From the NCBI RefSeq assembly GCF_913776015.1, contig NZ_CAJYMD010000053.1:1-64000 (forward strand): DNA of 64,000 nt. The letters are read 5' to 3'. The translations under genes were made by a program, and so were the position numbers. This document shows positions 49,101 through 56,990 of the stretch, piece after piece. The stretch is from an uncultured Oxalicibacterium sp. GTDB taxonomy: Bacteria; Pseudomonadota; Gammaproteobacteria; Burkholderiales; Burkholderiaceae_D. Position 1 is the stretch's first letter. Each line of letters begins with the position of its first letter. The notes beneath the pieces are model-generated. The model made no database searches. It was not told the DNA's origin and saw only the letters and a list, made by a program, of their open reading frames with translations.

Positions 49101-49996
49101 GCGTGAAGTTAAATGCTTCTAATCTCTCACTGTATTTCGAGAGGTTTATTGTCGAAGAGGCGAATCAGCTTGCGGCTGAGGCATTCTTTCATTATCTCGA
49201 AGCGAATTTGTCCGATCTCCGAGTTGCGTTGAGAGGGGATACTAGCGATCTCAGAACGCGTTTGCAAGTGTTCCTGCTTGAAGACGAAGATCTAGATGAT
49301 GAAAGATTCAGAAATATATTCGTTGCGCTTTTGGGGCCCACTAATAACTTCTCCACAGCGAACGCCTCAGCTCATAGGTGGAAGACTGTGGTGGCACTTA
49401 AAAATGTTCCTTACTCCTCGGAATTGCGAGAGGTTGTCGCTGCACAAGGAGAAGACTTGCTGTCGGAATATTTATTAAGGCATTGGGGTGAGGCCGCTAA
49501 TGATGTCGATCCTAACGCAATTCCGATTGCGGTTTTGGTGAAGATTTCTACAAATAATGAGGTAACTCTTCAGAAAAAAATCGAGCTATGGTCACGATTA
49601 GATGCCAATCGAGTCGCAAATAGTTTGCAAGGAAAAAACGAATTAATGCGTATCTGTGCTGAGGCGAATCGACAACAAATGTTTTTAGCCTTGCCTAGTA
49701 ACTCAGAGACTTTGTTCGAAGCAGTATCTGATAGTTCACTAGCAGAGGAGTTACGAAAAGAGGGGCTCATCCAGCTTTTGCAATATCTTTCACAGAGTAA
49801 GCTAAATACTATTCTCAATACGTTTTCAGAAAGTGGTTTCGGCGTACTGGCACAACGATCGAAATACAAATTTTCGCTTGAGGATACCGATGTCAACTCT
49901 AGATTGACGGAAGCTCTAAAAAATAATGGCTGTATAGCGTCTTATTCTAGAAGGGGCGATGTAATCACAGTCAATATGAAACGATCGCCTAGATAA
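46169..49996 (+). CDS. YobI/KAP-type P-loop NTPase with two internal membrane segments
   Basis: This is a 1275-residue protein. After a basic N-terminus, LTPTEVKPDQYRRYE leads into Walker A GKYGAGKSS (about 97-105). Two hydrophobic membrane segments (about 199-221 and 240-262) are inserted before Walker B VVIIEDLDRF (about 306-315), followed by FIYALREEFFGLG. This layout matches YobI-like and KAP NTPases, membrane-anchored ATPases frequent in phage-defence and prophage loci. Residues about 500-1275 are helical with no recognised domain. GTG is the start codon. It is the first gene of a three-gene operon, with the next starting 13 bases after its stop. A sensing or power-supplying role is inferred. 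Confidence 0.8.
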   Translation: MKTVLSLEAKKLIRRCKIRKRREGRSLVKRLKFHSAAIKFGLSEWRQFLVRGTSSSYNFSFETLTPTEVKPDQYRRYETELLKGLLHRDVRNIAITGKYGAGKSSLLKTFAEAHTEYNYAWISLASFGKERLRPENNIESASDEENSAVLSQSETDNESNSELIKQIEETIVQQLLYSVPSQSLPQTRLKRITQVPASSVIWYTILSLGWGVSVASLYLANFGSYGLTHPQWAIEMLSTIPAEWALSIALVSSLYGLHKLLRILLNIKIDGLTVKGGKVEIAKEGTALHKNVDELIYCFEQSEIDVVIIEDLDRFNIQDVFFRLREINFIVKNCPQITRPIHFIYALREEFFGLGEKTKFFDLVIPIIPFVNSANSGVLLMQLLKNKSLNADLSAELIETLSYHLDDMRLIKNIVNEYDIYLSALRKSITNLDCNRLFAMTFIRNVYPDEYVDLTNRKGVLYNLLLAFDKHIDSQHRELQQQLKIQLEELDRYRSLFTTKKKELRSLVYLRMREMAGVSHEDTVSYLLDDNRTRISVNDFIDDEDIFNKLTLNSVTVTLHADATNYSQTGTAVKVSQLMAAGFPPYKSAFTLLEKSEHDRSVQIEVLKKNIRKINSLGFDTAHKDEVFLASIPKICPDLRALPYLVRSSFFGSDYQDYIGYFYPGAQTSNDKEFLVAIRNRELCPVSVKLDDPGAVLKKLKSSELAEGRGLVCALIAYLDTAAVGSQDAMILATILEDAHRHIDRLVDVLLELKHQPFHNLFRELSLCNPECLSLIFTQAERPLDSYDQELLLHRIVSSLYAEDFESIPREHLEAFVTAIEKFDMVSSLYLDLESGLGGWGWLRQRPIQFHNLSESNSLDALRYLIDLRCVKLNLRTLKVICNRLWDNRRPGTISYTELKRLPSATMMQLVNENLNFVVGELLTQDGELEESEESLLFLLSEVDTTLGSELIEKTSVAVENIQSVSEDHWVSLVSKLRVKLNASNLSLYFERFIVEEANQLAAEAFFHYLEANLSDLRVALRGDTSDLRTRLQVFLLEDEDLDDERFRNIFVALLGPTNNFSTANASAHRWKTVVALKNVPYSSELREVVAAQGEDLLSEYLLRHWGEAANDVDPNAIPIAVLVKISTNNEVTLQKKIELWSRLDANRVANSLQGKNELMRICAEANRQQMFLALPSNSETLFEAVSDSSLAEELRKEGLIQLLQYLSQSKLNTILNTFSESGFGVLAQRSKYKFSLEDTDVNSRLTEALKNNGCIASYSRRGDVITVNMKRSPR

Positions 49997-50009
49997 GCAT
50001 CTCAAATTC

Positions 50010-53000
50010 ATGGATTTAATTCGCCCGTTGTCAGCCGTGTTGAGCGCTGTTGCCCCATCTCTTGTGAAGCGTTATAAGCAAATGAGAGCTGCGCGGGCTC
50101 CAGAGTCAGTCCCGATATCTATCTCAGATGACTTATACGAACGGATTTTTTCCAGACTCGGAGTTGAAGCTGAACAGGATAAGACTTGGAGGAGCTATCT
50201 AAGTAAACTTGATGCAACCTACATCAGTCCCGATGTTTTTAAGAAACCAGCTTATCGAGATTGGCTTGGTACAGACTTGGTGCGAAGAGATCTTAGAAAC
50301 CTCGTGCACGCTCAGATGTTGAAGGTCGCGGTGCCTCTAGATGTTAAAGATCGACTCATCAATGAATTCTGCAATGCAACGGGAGAAAGTCATCATTATG
50401 CAGAGTCGGCGATCACACTCATTACGGCAGTGCTTCGTGCAGGCGTTTTCGCCGATATTAAGGACACTGGCACTGCAACCTTGGTGACCGCTAGCCATGA
50501 GGATATCTCAAGGCAACTCCAAAAAATTCATGAGACCGCAAATGGCAAGAGTCCACTAGCGAACTCATACGTAAGTCAAACAGCAAAAAGTGAATTGGAA
50601 CGTATCCTTGTGAGGAGAGCTACTCCTGAAGAGGATTTCCGCGGGCAACTGCAAAAGTTTCTGTGTGAGCTTGATGCTGGTGGAAAGTTTGCGCAAGCTG
50701 AGCGTGCACTCGAAATGGAAGCCACTTGCTGGCTAGCAAGGGCCGAAGCATGGGGTGGAGAAACAGATGCGGCGGAAAAAAAATTACAGGAATTAGCCAA
50801 TTCTGGATTTGAGATACCTGAGGCCGCTCAGGCTTTGCTTTTAATGTCAAAAGGCGACGCAAATACTGCAATGCAGTTACTCAGAGATTCGAAAAATTCG
50901 GATAGCCGCAGTGTACTTTTTCAAATTCTTTTTAAGCAAAAAGGTGCTAAGGAGGCATGCGACTATTTAGATGGTTTAGGCGATCTTTCCGCCGACTTCT
51001 TTACTCCAGTTGGCTGGAATAATGTCTGTCTTGCGCTGAAGATAAATGACGAGATTTATAAGGCAAATAAAATCCTTATAAATCTACCTAGCGCGATCAG
51101 GACCAAATGCACCTACTTAGCGTACCAATACGCCGTCTATCACCTATTGCCATTGGTCTCGAAGGAAGGTCATTATCATTTATTGGATGCTGGCTTTAGC
51201 TCGCTGCTGGATCATGTTTTAGAAGGAATTGATGTTCAACAAGCACGGGAAAAGGCTTTAATAGCCGCAAAAGAAACAGAGGCCTTGGCTAAAGAAGTTG
51301 GGGATGATCGTGTTGCTAAAAAATGCGAGCTGGGCATAAGACATTTAAAGCTGCTTGATTCCTCTACTAAGAAGGAAGAGGCTGATGCAATTCGAAGCGC
51401 GATGGCTGACGGGATCAAGGCGGTGGAGCTTATTTCAATTGCAAGGGCTCATTCTATTGAGTTTGACCCTGAGCCTATTGAGAAGTACTTGGCAAACGCT
51501 AAGAGGACGGGGGGATTTTCTTTAGATCAGCTGAACGCAAAGTTTGACCTTCTTGATCACCATACCAGGTATGCAGAGTTTGTAACTTTCTTGGATGAAG
51601 AATGGGATGCCCTTGCCGCTGTTTACGGTCCTTCACCGCTGATCGTAAAAAAAGTTCAGGCTTTAGCCGAACTAGGGTTGCACGAAAGTGCTTCGGAATT
51701 CTTGGAAGAACATCGACAGTTATGCGAGGAGCAATTAGTTAATCGGCTCGATTTGATGCTTTCTGATAAGCGGGGAGAGGATCCGACAAAGCATGCGATT
51801 GATCTTTTCATGCGGACTCAGTCGTTACCCGATTTGATGAATGCGGTCAGCGTACTAAAGGCGCGCGGAGCATGGAGGCGCTTAATGCCACTAGCTCAAG
51901 AACTTTACTCAAGATCACCTACTTCTGCACACGCTATGGTTTGTGTCCGATGTATGCGAGAGAACCAAATTTCGGCTAATGAAATTAGTGCGTTCCTGGA
52001 AAGCATTAGCAGTCAAGTGGAACAGCACGATGACATGCTTTCACAGCGTGCTTGGTTGCTCCATGAGTCAGGAGATTTTGAAGGCGCAAAATTACTTAAC
52101 GATGTACTGATGACCCGGCGTGGTGATGCTCAAGATCTTTTCTTGGATATGAACCTTGCAATTTCAATGGGCGACTGGGAGAGATTTTCATCGATAGTTG
52201 TAAAAGCCAAGGATATAAGCGATCGCTTGGATAATCGAACGTTGCTTAGCTTGGCAAAGCTAATAGGATTTTCTGATCAGAATGAGGCGCTTGCATTGGC
52301 GCAGAAGGTGGCGGCAAGAGCGTCTGATGATGCGGAGGCTTTAATTGGTGCTCATCAAATAGCTATTTCAGTTCGCCGAGATGACCTCGCTATGCCATGG
52401 ATGCATAAGGCGGCTGAACTATCTAAGGGAACTGGTCCAGTCAAGGTTTTGGATGGCTCCGAAGTAGTGGAATACTTTAAAAGAAATGCCAAAAGCTGGC
52501 AAACCAAGAATGATCTCTTTAGGGAGGCGAAAGTACCATTACACATGGCAGTGGCCATGTTCAACATCCCTTTGTTCAACTTGCTCGGGGGGGCGGCCCG
52601 ATCTAACGCGACTAGCGATCCTCGCCTCCGCGTTCCTATCCCTATTAGATCGGGAAATAGATTGCTAGTAGACATTTCGCATATAACGCGAATCGCGCTA
52701 GACATTTCTACATTGATTTTATTAAGTGAAATGGGGCTTTTGGAGATGGTTCTGAGGAGATTTGACGAAGTGTATATCTCTTCTCGGGTGATGGAAGTTT
52801 TGTTGGATGAGCGAGATAAGGTCGTATTCCACCAGCCATCACGAATAACGGAAGCTAAATTTCTTATCGCGCAAGTTGCCAGCGGCCGACTTAGCACTGT
52901 GGACGTCGATGGAGGACATGCGCTTAGCTCAGAGATCGGAGAGGAATCCGCATCTTTGCTAGAGGCTGCAAAAAATTCGGGTGGTTACTATATTCATCCT

Positions 53001-54200
53001 GGGGTGATTTATAACGCTGCGACATTTATGGAGAAGCCCGCTTCGATTGACGAATACTCTCCATACGTTAGAGACTCAATTGATGTAGCCAACGCTTTAT
53101 GCGCGGAGGGGTATATAACTGAGGCGGTTTTGGAGGCCGCCACAAGAAAACTCGAAAGTACTAACCCAATTCCTCGTGGAGGATTGGATGACGACAGGGC
53201 CCTTTACTTAGACAGGCTTGCGATCACGTACTTAAAGCAGAGCGAGATCTTTGACCATTTACTCTCTTCCTCCAGAAAATTATTCATTCATTCTAGCTTG
53301 CATGAGGAATGGATTGCCCTACTTAGAACCGAACATACCGATTCGGAAATGATTGAAGCGATTGGGAAGTTAAGGAGATCTTTAAGAGATGCATTCGCTT
53401 CTAAGAAGTTAAAAGTGTTGGCTCAAAGTCCTCGTAAAGAAAATTGGCAGGATGTAAGAACTCATATTCTTGCTGACATGCTTAACGATACATCTCCCGT
53501 GGAGGTCGTTTGTATTGATGATCGTATGCTCAATACAGAGCGAGGGCTATTGGACAGAAAAGGTAAATCTACGGAGATAGTTACTACCTTTGATCTGTTG
53601 GATGATCTGGTACAAAGAGGTCAATTAAGTATCGAAGATCATTGGGCAAGAATGCATCTGCTGCGTAATCAATGCTTTTACTGTCTGCCGATATCCATTG
53701 ATGAACTTCGCTCACATGTGAGCAAGTCTAAAGTTTTAAATAAGAAGCTAGTGGAAACGGCCGAACTCAAGGTGCTTCGTCAATACATCGCTAGATTGAA
53801 TGCATCAGGAGTATTGTGCACGCCTAACGACGAAATTTATAAGCAGTCGATACGCCTCACAGGTACGTTCCTTATCCGTGAAATTTGGAACGACGCGTGT
53901 GTTCCAGCGGAAGAAGCAGCCATCAAAGCTAACTGGCTCTGGAACTTCGTGGTGCTAAAAACGGATTTAACTTGGAGCCCGAATCCGACAGAAGATGATA
54001 AATATGAAGAGCAAATAAAGACGCAGCTAGTAGCTCTATTCGGCTTGTTGACCGATGATCCGATCCGCCGATCGGCGCATGCGGCGTGGTTAGACGAAAT
54101 TTTAAGAAGCTACGTTCCGGCAAATTGCGATGTTATTAATAGAATTGTGGAATATTTTGTTGATGTGCTTGTGCAAACCTTGGATGTAAAAGGCTCATAA
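50010..54200 (+). CDS. Large solenoid protein with C-terminal PIN-like nuclease domain
   Basis: This is a 1396-residue protein. The first 850 residues are helical repeats of TPR-like character (for example ALEMEATCWLARAEAWGG, AAEKKLQELANSGFEIPEAA). Around residues 885-1200 there is a PIN-like domain: ALDISTLILLSEMGLLEMV, VYISSRVMEVLLDE and VVCIDDRMLN supply the expected strand/acidic-residue order, and VTTFDLLDDLVQRGQL is typical of the domain's end. The last 200 residues are helical. PIN domains cut RNA, so this is a candidate effector. It begins 13 bases after the NTPase gene and ends 14 bases before the next gene. The PIN assignment is by eye. Confidence 0.7.
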   Translation: MDLIRPLSAVLSAVAPSLVKRYKQMRAARAPESVPISISDDLYERIFSRLGVEAEQDKTWRSYLSKLDATYISPDVFKKPAYRDWLGTDLVRRDLRNLVHAQMLKVAVPLDVKDRLINEFCNATGESHHYAESAITLITAVLRAGVFADIKDTGTATLVTASHEDISRQLQKIHETANGKSPLANSYVSQTAKSELERILVRRATPEEDFRGQLQKFLCELDAGGKFAQAERALEMEATCWLARAEAWGGETDAAEKKLQELANSGFEIPEAAQALLLMSKGDANTAMQLLRDSKNSDSRSVLFQILFKQKGAKEACDYLDGLGDLSADFFTPVGWNNVCLALKINDEIYKANKILINLPSAIRTKCTYLAYQYAVYHLLPLVSKEGHYHLLDAGFSSLLDHVLEGIDVQQAREKALIAAKETEALAKEVGDDRVAKKCELGIRHLKLLDSSTKKEEADAIRSAMADGIKAVELISIARAHSIEFDPEPIEKYLANAKRTGGFSLDQLNAKFDLLDHHTRYAEFVTFLDEEWDALAAVYGPSPLIVKKVQALAELGLHESASEFLEEHRQLCEEQLVNRLDLMLSDKRGEDPTKHAIDLFMRTQSLPDLMNAVSVLKARGAWRRLMPLAQELYSRSPTSAHAMVCVRCMRENQISANEISAFLESISSQVEQHDDMLSQRAWLLHESGDFEGAKLLNDVLMTRRGDAQDLFLDMNLAISMGDWERFSSIVVKAKDISDRLDNRTLLSLAKLIGFSDQNEALALAQKVAARASDDAEALIGAHQIAISVRRDDLAMPWMHKAAELSKGTGPVKVLDGSEVVEYFKRNAKSWQTKNDLFREAKVPLHMAVAMFNIPLFNLLGGAARSNATSDPRLRVPIPIRSGNRLLVDISHITRIALDISTLILLSEMGLLEMVLRRFDEVYISSRVMEVLLDERDKVVFHQPSRITEAKFLIAQVASGRLSTVDVDGGHALSSEIGEESASLLEAAKNSGGYYIHPGVIYNAATFMEKPASIDEYSPYVRDSIDVANALCAEGYITEAVLEAATRKLESTNPIPRGGLDDDRALYLDRLAITYLKQSEIFDHLLSSSRKLFIHSSLHEEWIALLRTEHTDSEMIEAIGKLRRSLRDAFASKKLKVLAQSPRKENWQDVRTHILADMLNDTSPVEVVCIDDRMLNTERGLLDRKGKSTEIVTTFDLLDDLVQRGQLSIEDHWARMHLLRNQCFYCLPISIDELRSHVSKSKVLNKKLVETAELKVLRQYIARLNASGVLCTPNDEIYKQSIRLTGTFLIREIWNDACVPAEEAAIKANWLWNFVVLKTDLTWSPNPTEDDKYEEQIKTQLVALFGLLTDDPIRRSAHAAWLDEILRSYVPANCDVINRIVEYFVDVLVQTLDVKGS

Positions 54201-54214
54201 CATATCCGCGCGCT

Positions 54215-56098
54215 ATGAATATTTTTTTCGAAAAGATCGCCCCCCCTACGATTGCGGGTAGGATCGCGCAGCATCCGAAACTGCGATCATTAATCGCTAG
54301 CGATCTTCATGTTGATGGTTTAGGCACTATACCTCTAGAAGCTATAAGATCTGCTTTGTCTAACTGTCATTCTGATGACATGCGGCTGATTGCTGTGGTG
54401 GGAAATGAAACCCACTTTGCAATTCATCGTTCAAAAAATGGTCAGCACGAAATAGAGAGTCAGAAGGGTGCAAAATTATATGTGCCGGAATTGGCGCTTC
54501 TGGATCCGGATCCAGAAATTCGATTGCGCGGACTTCAAAATATCCAAAATCAGAATCTTTGTTACGGCTCTAGTTTAGATATATGGAGAGAATCATTAGA
54601 GAACGCTCCATTGACTGACGCGCAGTTGTATGACTTCATTCAGCAGCGCTCAACTTTCCCGCGCGAGACCTTGCGTAAAATCGGCAACATGCTCGATCAG
54701 GGGGGCTTCACTATTGATGACATTATTCCGTCATCGCGAATTTACTATGAGGCGCTTATTGGGTCGGTATTGAGCTGCAATGATGCCGCGGAATACATCG
54801 ACTGTATATTGATCCCACATTTAAAGACGCTAATCGAGAAAGACTTTATTTGGGGATTAAGCTGCATTGAAGGTTGCAATATTACTGATCGCATTGATCC
54901 AGTTTCTATTTGCGCTAAGGTGTCAGACGAAACTATTAGTGACACTCTTGCACAGAGAAATAATGCCAATCTTCCTTATGCAGTCTTAACCACCTACCAG
55001 CTGGCCTTGGCTCGAGCCGCTTCGATAAGTGGTCTTAATGACGTAGCCCAACGAGCAATAAATGTTTTGGCAGACAATGCAGACAAAAGGTTATCTGATC
55101 AGGCAGGAGTGCCGTCGCTATACGCCGCATTTGTCAGCCTAACCCTTTTTAAGCTGGGGAGTACCGAAGAGTTTAGAGACGCTCCGCCATATTGGAAAAG
55201 GCTTGCTGCTAGTACCCATGCAAATTTGCTTTGCGCTGCGGCAAAATATGATGACAAATTTATCGAATCTTTGGTGGAATGGGCTGCGAAGCATCGCAGC
55301 ATCGAACATACTGCAATTGCTGTCTTGGATCATGTAAAGGATCCAACATGGCACTTGGGAAATCAATATGCGGAAGTGAGCTGGCAACTGACTTTCATAA
55401 GGGCCAGACAAATAGCTTCGTCATATGGCATCGCTCCTCCCACAACTTTTTACGAAAGATTTTCCGAATCAGAAGTTCCGCTAAAATTTATTGCGTTGAG
55501 TCACTTGTATAAGATACCTGACCTGCTTTCTGGAAGGCCGCAGAAGAGTACTAATAATGGACAGAAAACTCTTAGCCTCGATGTTCTCAAAAACCTTGAT
55601 GCCGGTAAGAAGGACCTTCCTCATCAGGTGGCTCTCTGGAGTCACTTGTCCCTTCTTTCATACAGTTATGCTTTCGACGAGACCTTAATAGAGCATCTGT
55701 ACAAGGTCGCAGTGGAAATAATTGACTCAACGATGTCTGGTGCAGATGATGAGTTGAACCTCATCCAAGAAATGGCATTGATCGCAGCCTCTCAGCAGAA
55801 CTTATCTCTTGCTGAAGTAACTGCCACTAAAGTGATTCGGAGATTGCCGGAAATTGATGAGCCCGAACAATTACTTATTCATCTCATCTTGATACTAGTG
55901 GCATCCGGATTCGCTGGCAGCTACGACGAGAGTTTGGAGTGGTCTGGGAAGAAACTTGATGAATTTGCGTTGAAAGTCAAACTCGGTGCCTTTAGCGAAA
56001 AGTTCCTATTTATTATTTCCACATTTCAGAAGTTTATTCCTGTTCGTAAAAGGAAATGGTCTCGCGCTATAGCGCTTGCCAGTGCCGCGGTTGCCTAG
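54215..56098 (+). CDS. Helical protein of unknown family, third gene of the operon
   Basis: This 627-residue protein matches no family I recognise. The first 90 residues look alpha/beta (MRLIAVVGNETHFAIHRSKN). The rest is helical, repeat-like sequence (LDPDPEIRLRGLQNIQNQ; LARAASISGLNDVAQRAI; ALIAASQQNLSLAEVTATKV) consistent with a HEAT/TPR-type solenoid. It has no signal peptide or membrane segment. It sits 14 bases after the PIN-domain gene, so it is probably co-translated and a partner of the other two. The C-terminus ends in a basic run (PVRKRKWSR). Confidence 0.7.
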   Translation: MNIFFEKIAPPTIAGRIAQHPKLRSLIASDLHVDGLGTIPLEAIRSALSNCHSDDMRLIAVVGNETHFAIHRSKNGQHEIESQKGAKLYVPELALLDPDPEIRLRGLQNIQNQNLCYGSSLDIWRESLENAPLTDAQLYDFIQQRSTFPRETLRKIGNMLDQGGFTIDDIIPSSRIYYEALIGSVLSCNDAAEYIDCILIPHLKTLIEKDFIWGLSCIEGCNITDRIDPVSICAKVSDETISDTLAQRNNANLPYAVLTTYQLALARAASISGLNDVAQRAINVLADNADKRLSDQAGVPSLYAAFVSLTLFKLGSTEEFRDAPPYWKRLAASTHANLLCAAAKYDDKFIESLVEWAAKHRSIEHTAIAVLDHVKDPTWHLGNQYAEVSWQLTFIRARQIASSYGIAPPTTFYERFSESEVPLKFIALSHLYKIPDLLSGRPQKSTNNGQKTLSLDVLKNLDAGKKDLPHQVALWSHLSLLSYSYAFDETLIEHLYKVAVEIIDSTMSGADDELNLIQEMALIAASQQNLSLAEVTATKVIRRLPEIDEPEQLLIHLILILVASGFAGSYDESLEWSGKKLDEFALKVKLGAFSEKFLFIISTFQKFIPVRKRKWSRAIALASAAVA

Positions 56099-56390
56099 TC
56101 CATCGTGCCTGTGAGGCGCGCGCCATTTCTGTTGCATTTCAGGTGCGGGCACTCCAGTTAGATAAAAGTAATCGCAGAGTTCAACAGGTTTACAACGCTT
56201 AGGATATATCTCAATAAGAAGTGGATGTTCCGAAGTTTGTATGGCACGTTAAGGTCGCCCTCACAGCATCTCCAGTTGTACGTACTCCTTTCGGAGCCCA
56301 TAGTTGTCCCCTATATGTTTAATTTCCGCCCGCATAGGTTCGTGATAACTCGTCTATGTGGGGCAGCCAGATCAGACAACACTCACCGGC
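56099..56390. other. Non-coding stretch at the right side of the island
   Basis: About 290 bases lie between the three-gene operon and the small ribbon-helix-helix gene. Only short frames without start signals are present. No clear terminator hairpin with a T run was seen after the operon. Confidence 0.45.
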
Positions 56391-56561
56391 TTAACGATTA
56401 GTTTTAGATGTTTGAACTAGTTCTTTAATGACGCGAGGAACAGATACGGGACTTCCTCGTTTTAGAGTTTCCGCTGCAGATATCTCGAGCAGGTACTCGT
56501 AAAGCTCAGCAGGAAACCTGACTAGTACTGGTCTCGTTTCGAACGAAGGTTTAACTTTCAC
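56391..56561 (-). CDS. Very small ribbon-helix-helix-like protein
   Basis: A 56-residue frame runs from GTG 56561 to TAA 56391. It reads RPVLVRFPAELYEYLLEISA, then a short basic loop and VSVPRVIKELVQTSK. This beta-strand/helix/helix pattern, with a strand rich in alternating residues and a conserved Pro before the helix, fits MetJ/Arc/CopG-type DNA-binding proteins. GGA lies 8-10 bases before the start. It is divergent from the XRE gene with 93 bases between them. No toxin gene adjoins it, so a regulator of the island is more likely than an antitoxin. Confidence 0.6.
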   Translation of the reverse strand: MKVKPSFETRPVLVRFPAELYEYLLEISAAETLKRGSPVSVPRVIKELVQTSKTNR

Positions 56562-56631
56562 ACGTCATCCATAATTAAAGTGATATAAATAAAGAACCCT
56601 AAATGGGCCGTAAATGCCGTGGCCGTGCATG

Positions 56632-56649
56632 CATGATAAATCGATCATG
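56632..56649. promoter_or_regulatory. Inverted repeat before the XRE-type gene
   Basis: CATGAT-AAATCG-ATCATG is a perfect 6-6-6 inverted repeat that ends 5 bases before the ATG at 56655. It overlaps where the ribosome would bind, as expected for an autoregulatory operator of a dimeric HTH repressor. This is inferred. Confidence 0.5.
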
Positions 56650-56654
56650 ATGAA

Positions 56655-56903
56655 ATGCAAAGGTCCCGGGAAATTGTCGAAGTCGATGAGAGAGAGTTGA
56701 AAGCGCTCGGCGCGACAATTAGGATGCTACGAAAAGAGATAGGCCTCTCTCAAGAGGCTCTGGCCGATCTTGCGGGACTTGATCGAAGCCATATGGGGCG
56801 CATAGAGCGAGGAGAGCGAAACTTAGCAGTTGTGAATTTGCTTAAAATAAGGCGCGCGCTCGGCATTTCCGGGGCGCAATTGATGGCCGTTGCCGGGCTG
56901 TAA
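56655..56903 (+). CDS. XRE-family HTH regulator
   Basis: This 82-residue protein is almost entirely one Cro/C1-type HTH domain: TIRMLRKEIGLSQEALADLAGLDRSHMGRIERGERN covers helices 1-4 (shown in part: GLSQEALADLAGLDRS). It resembles small controllers of restriction-modification and mobile elements. It is the last gene before the right junction and divergent from the ribbon-helix-helix gene. A direct inverted repeat upstream suggests autoregulation. Candidate targets are its own promoter and the cargo operon. Confidence 0.85.
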   Translation: MQRSREIVEVDERELKALGATIRMLRKEIGLSQEALADLAGLDRSHMGRIERGERNLAVVNLLKIRRALGISGAQLMAVAGL

Positions 56904-56979
56904 CCATTACAAGACCCGATCAAAAATTGTTTGCTTAGGCTTGGACGGATAGGCAAAACGGACAGGCAGTGCTAACAGC

Positions 56980-56986
56980 AACCTAA
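56980..56986 (-). repeat. Right-end inverted heptamer of the island
   Basis: AACCTAA on the plus strand is the reverse complement of TTAGGTT at 39931-39937. Four bases (GGAC) separate it from the host junction, compared with two bases (TA) at the left. These spacer bases may be part of the crossover core left from an earlier insertion. Confidence 0.6.
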
Positions 56987-56990
56987 GGAC

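Larger units (their letters stand above)
39929..56990 (+). mobile_element. GInt/Tn554-like genomic island inserted in comM
   Basis: The 17,062-bp island splits comM exactly between codons 312 (Leu of FLDEL) and 313 (Pro of PEF). Host sequence ...GAAATTCGGG (ending 39928) and CAGCTCGTCGAG... (starting 56991) rejoin with no missing or duplicated base. It has an operon of three tyrosine recombinases plus a small HTH/coiled-coil protein at its left end, as in GInts (ginABCD) and, minus one recombinase, Tn554 (tnpABC). A heptamer TTAGGTT is inverted near the two ends. Base composition and codon use are visibly more A+T-rich than the flanks. Cargo is described gene by gene. Confidence 0.93.

Noticed and set aside
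56391-56903. Ribbon-helix-helix and XRE genes as a toxin-antitoxin pair
   Set aside because: They are divergent, and neither has a toxin-like sequence. Two DNA-binding regulators fit better.
39929-56990. AbaR/Tn7-like transposon in comM
   Set aside because: There is no TniA/TniB/TnsB-type gene and no 5-bp target duplication. Three tyrosine recombinases are present instead.
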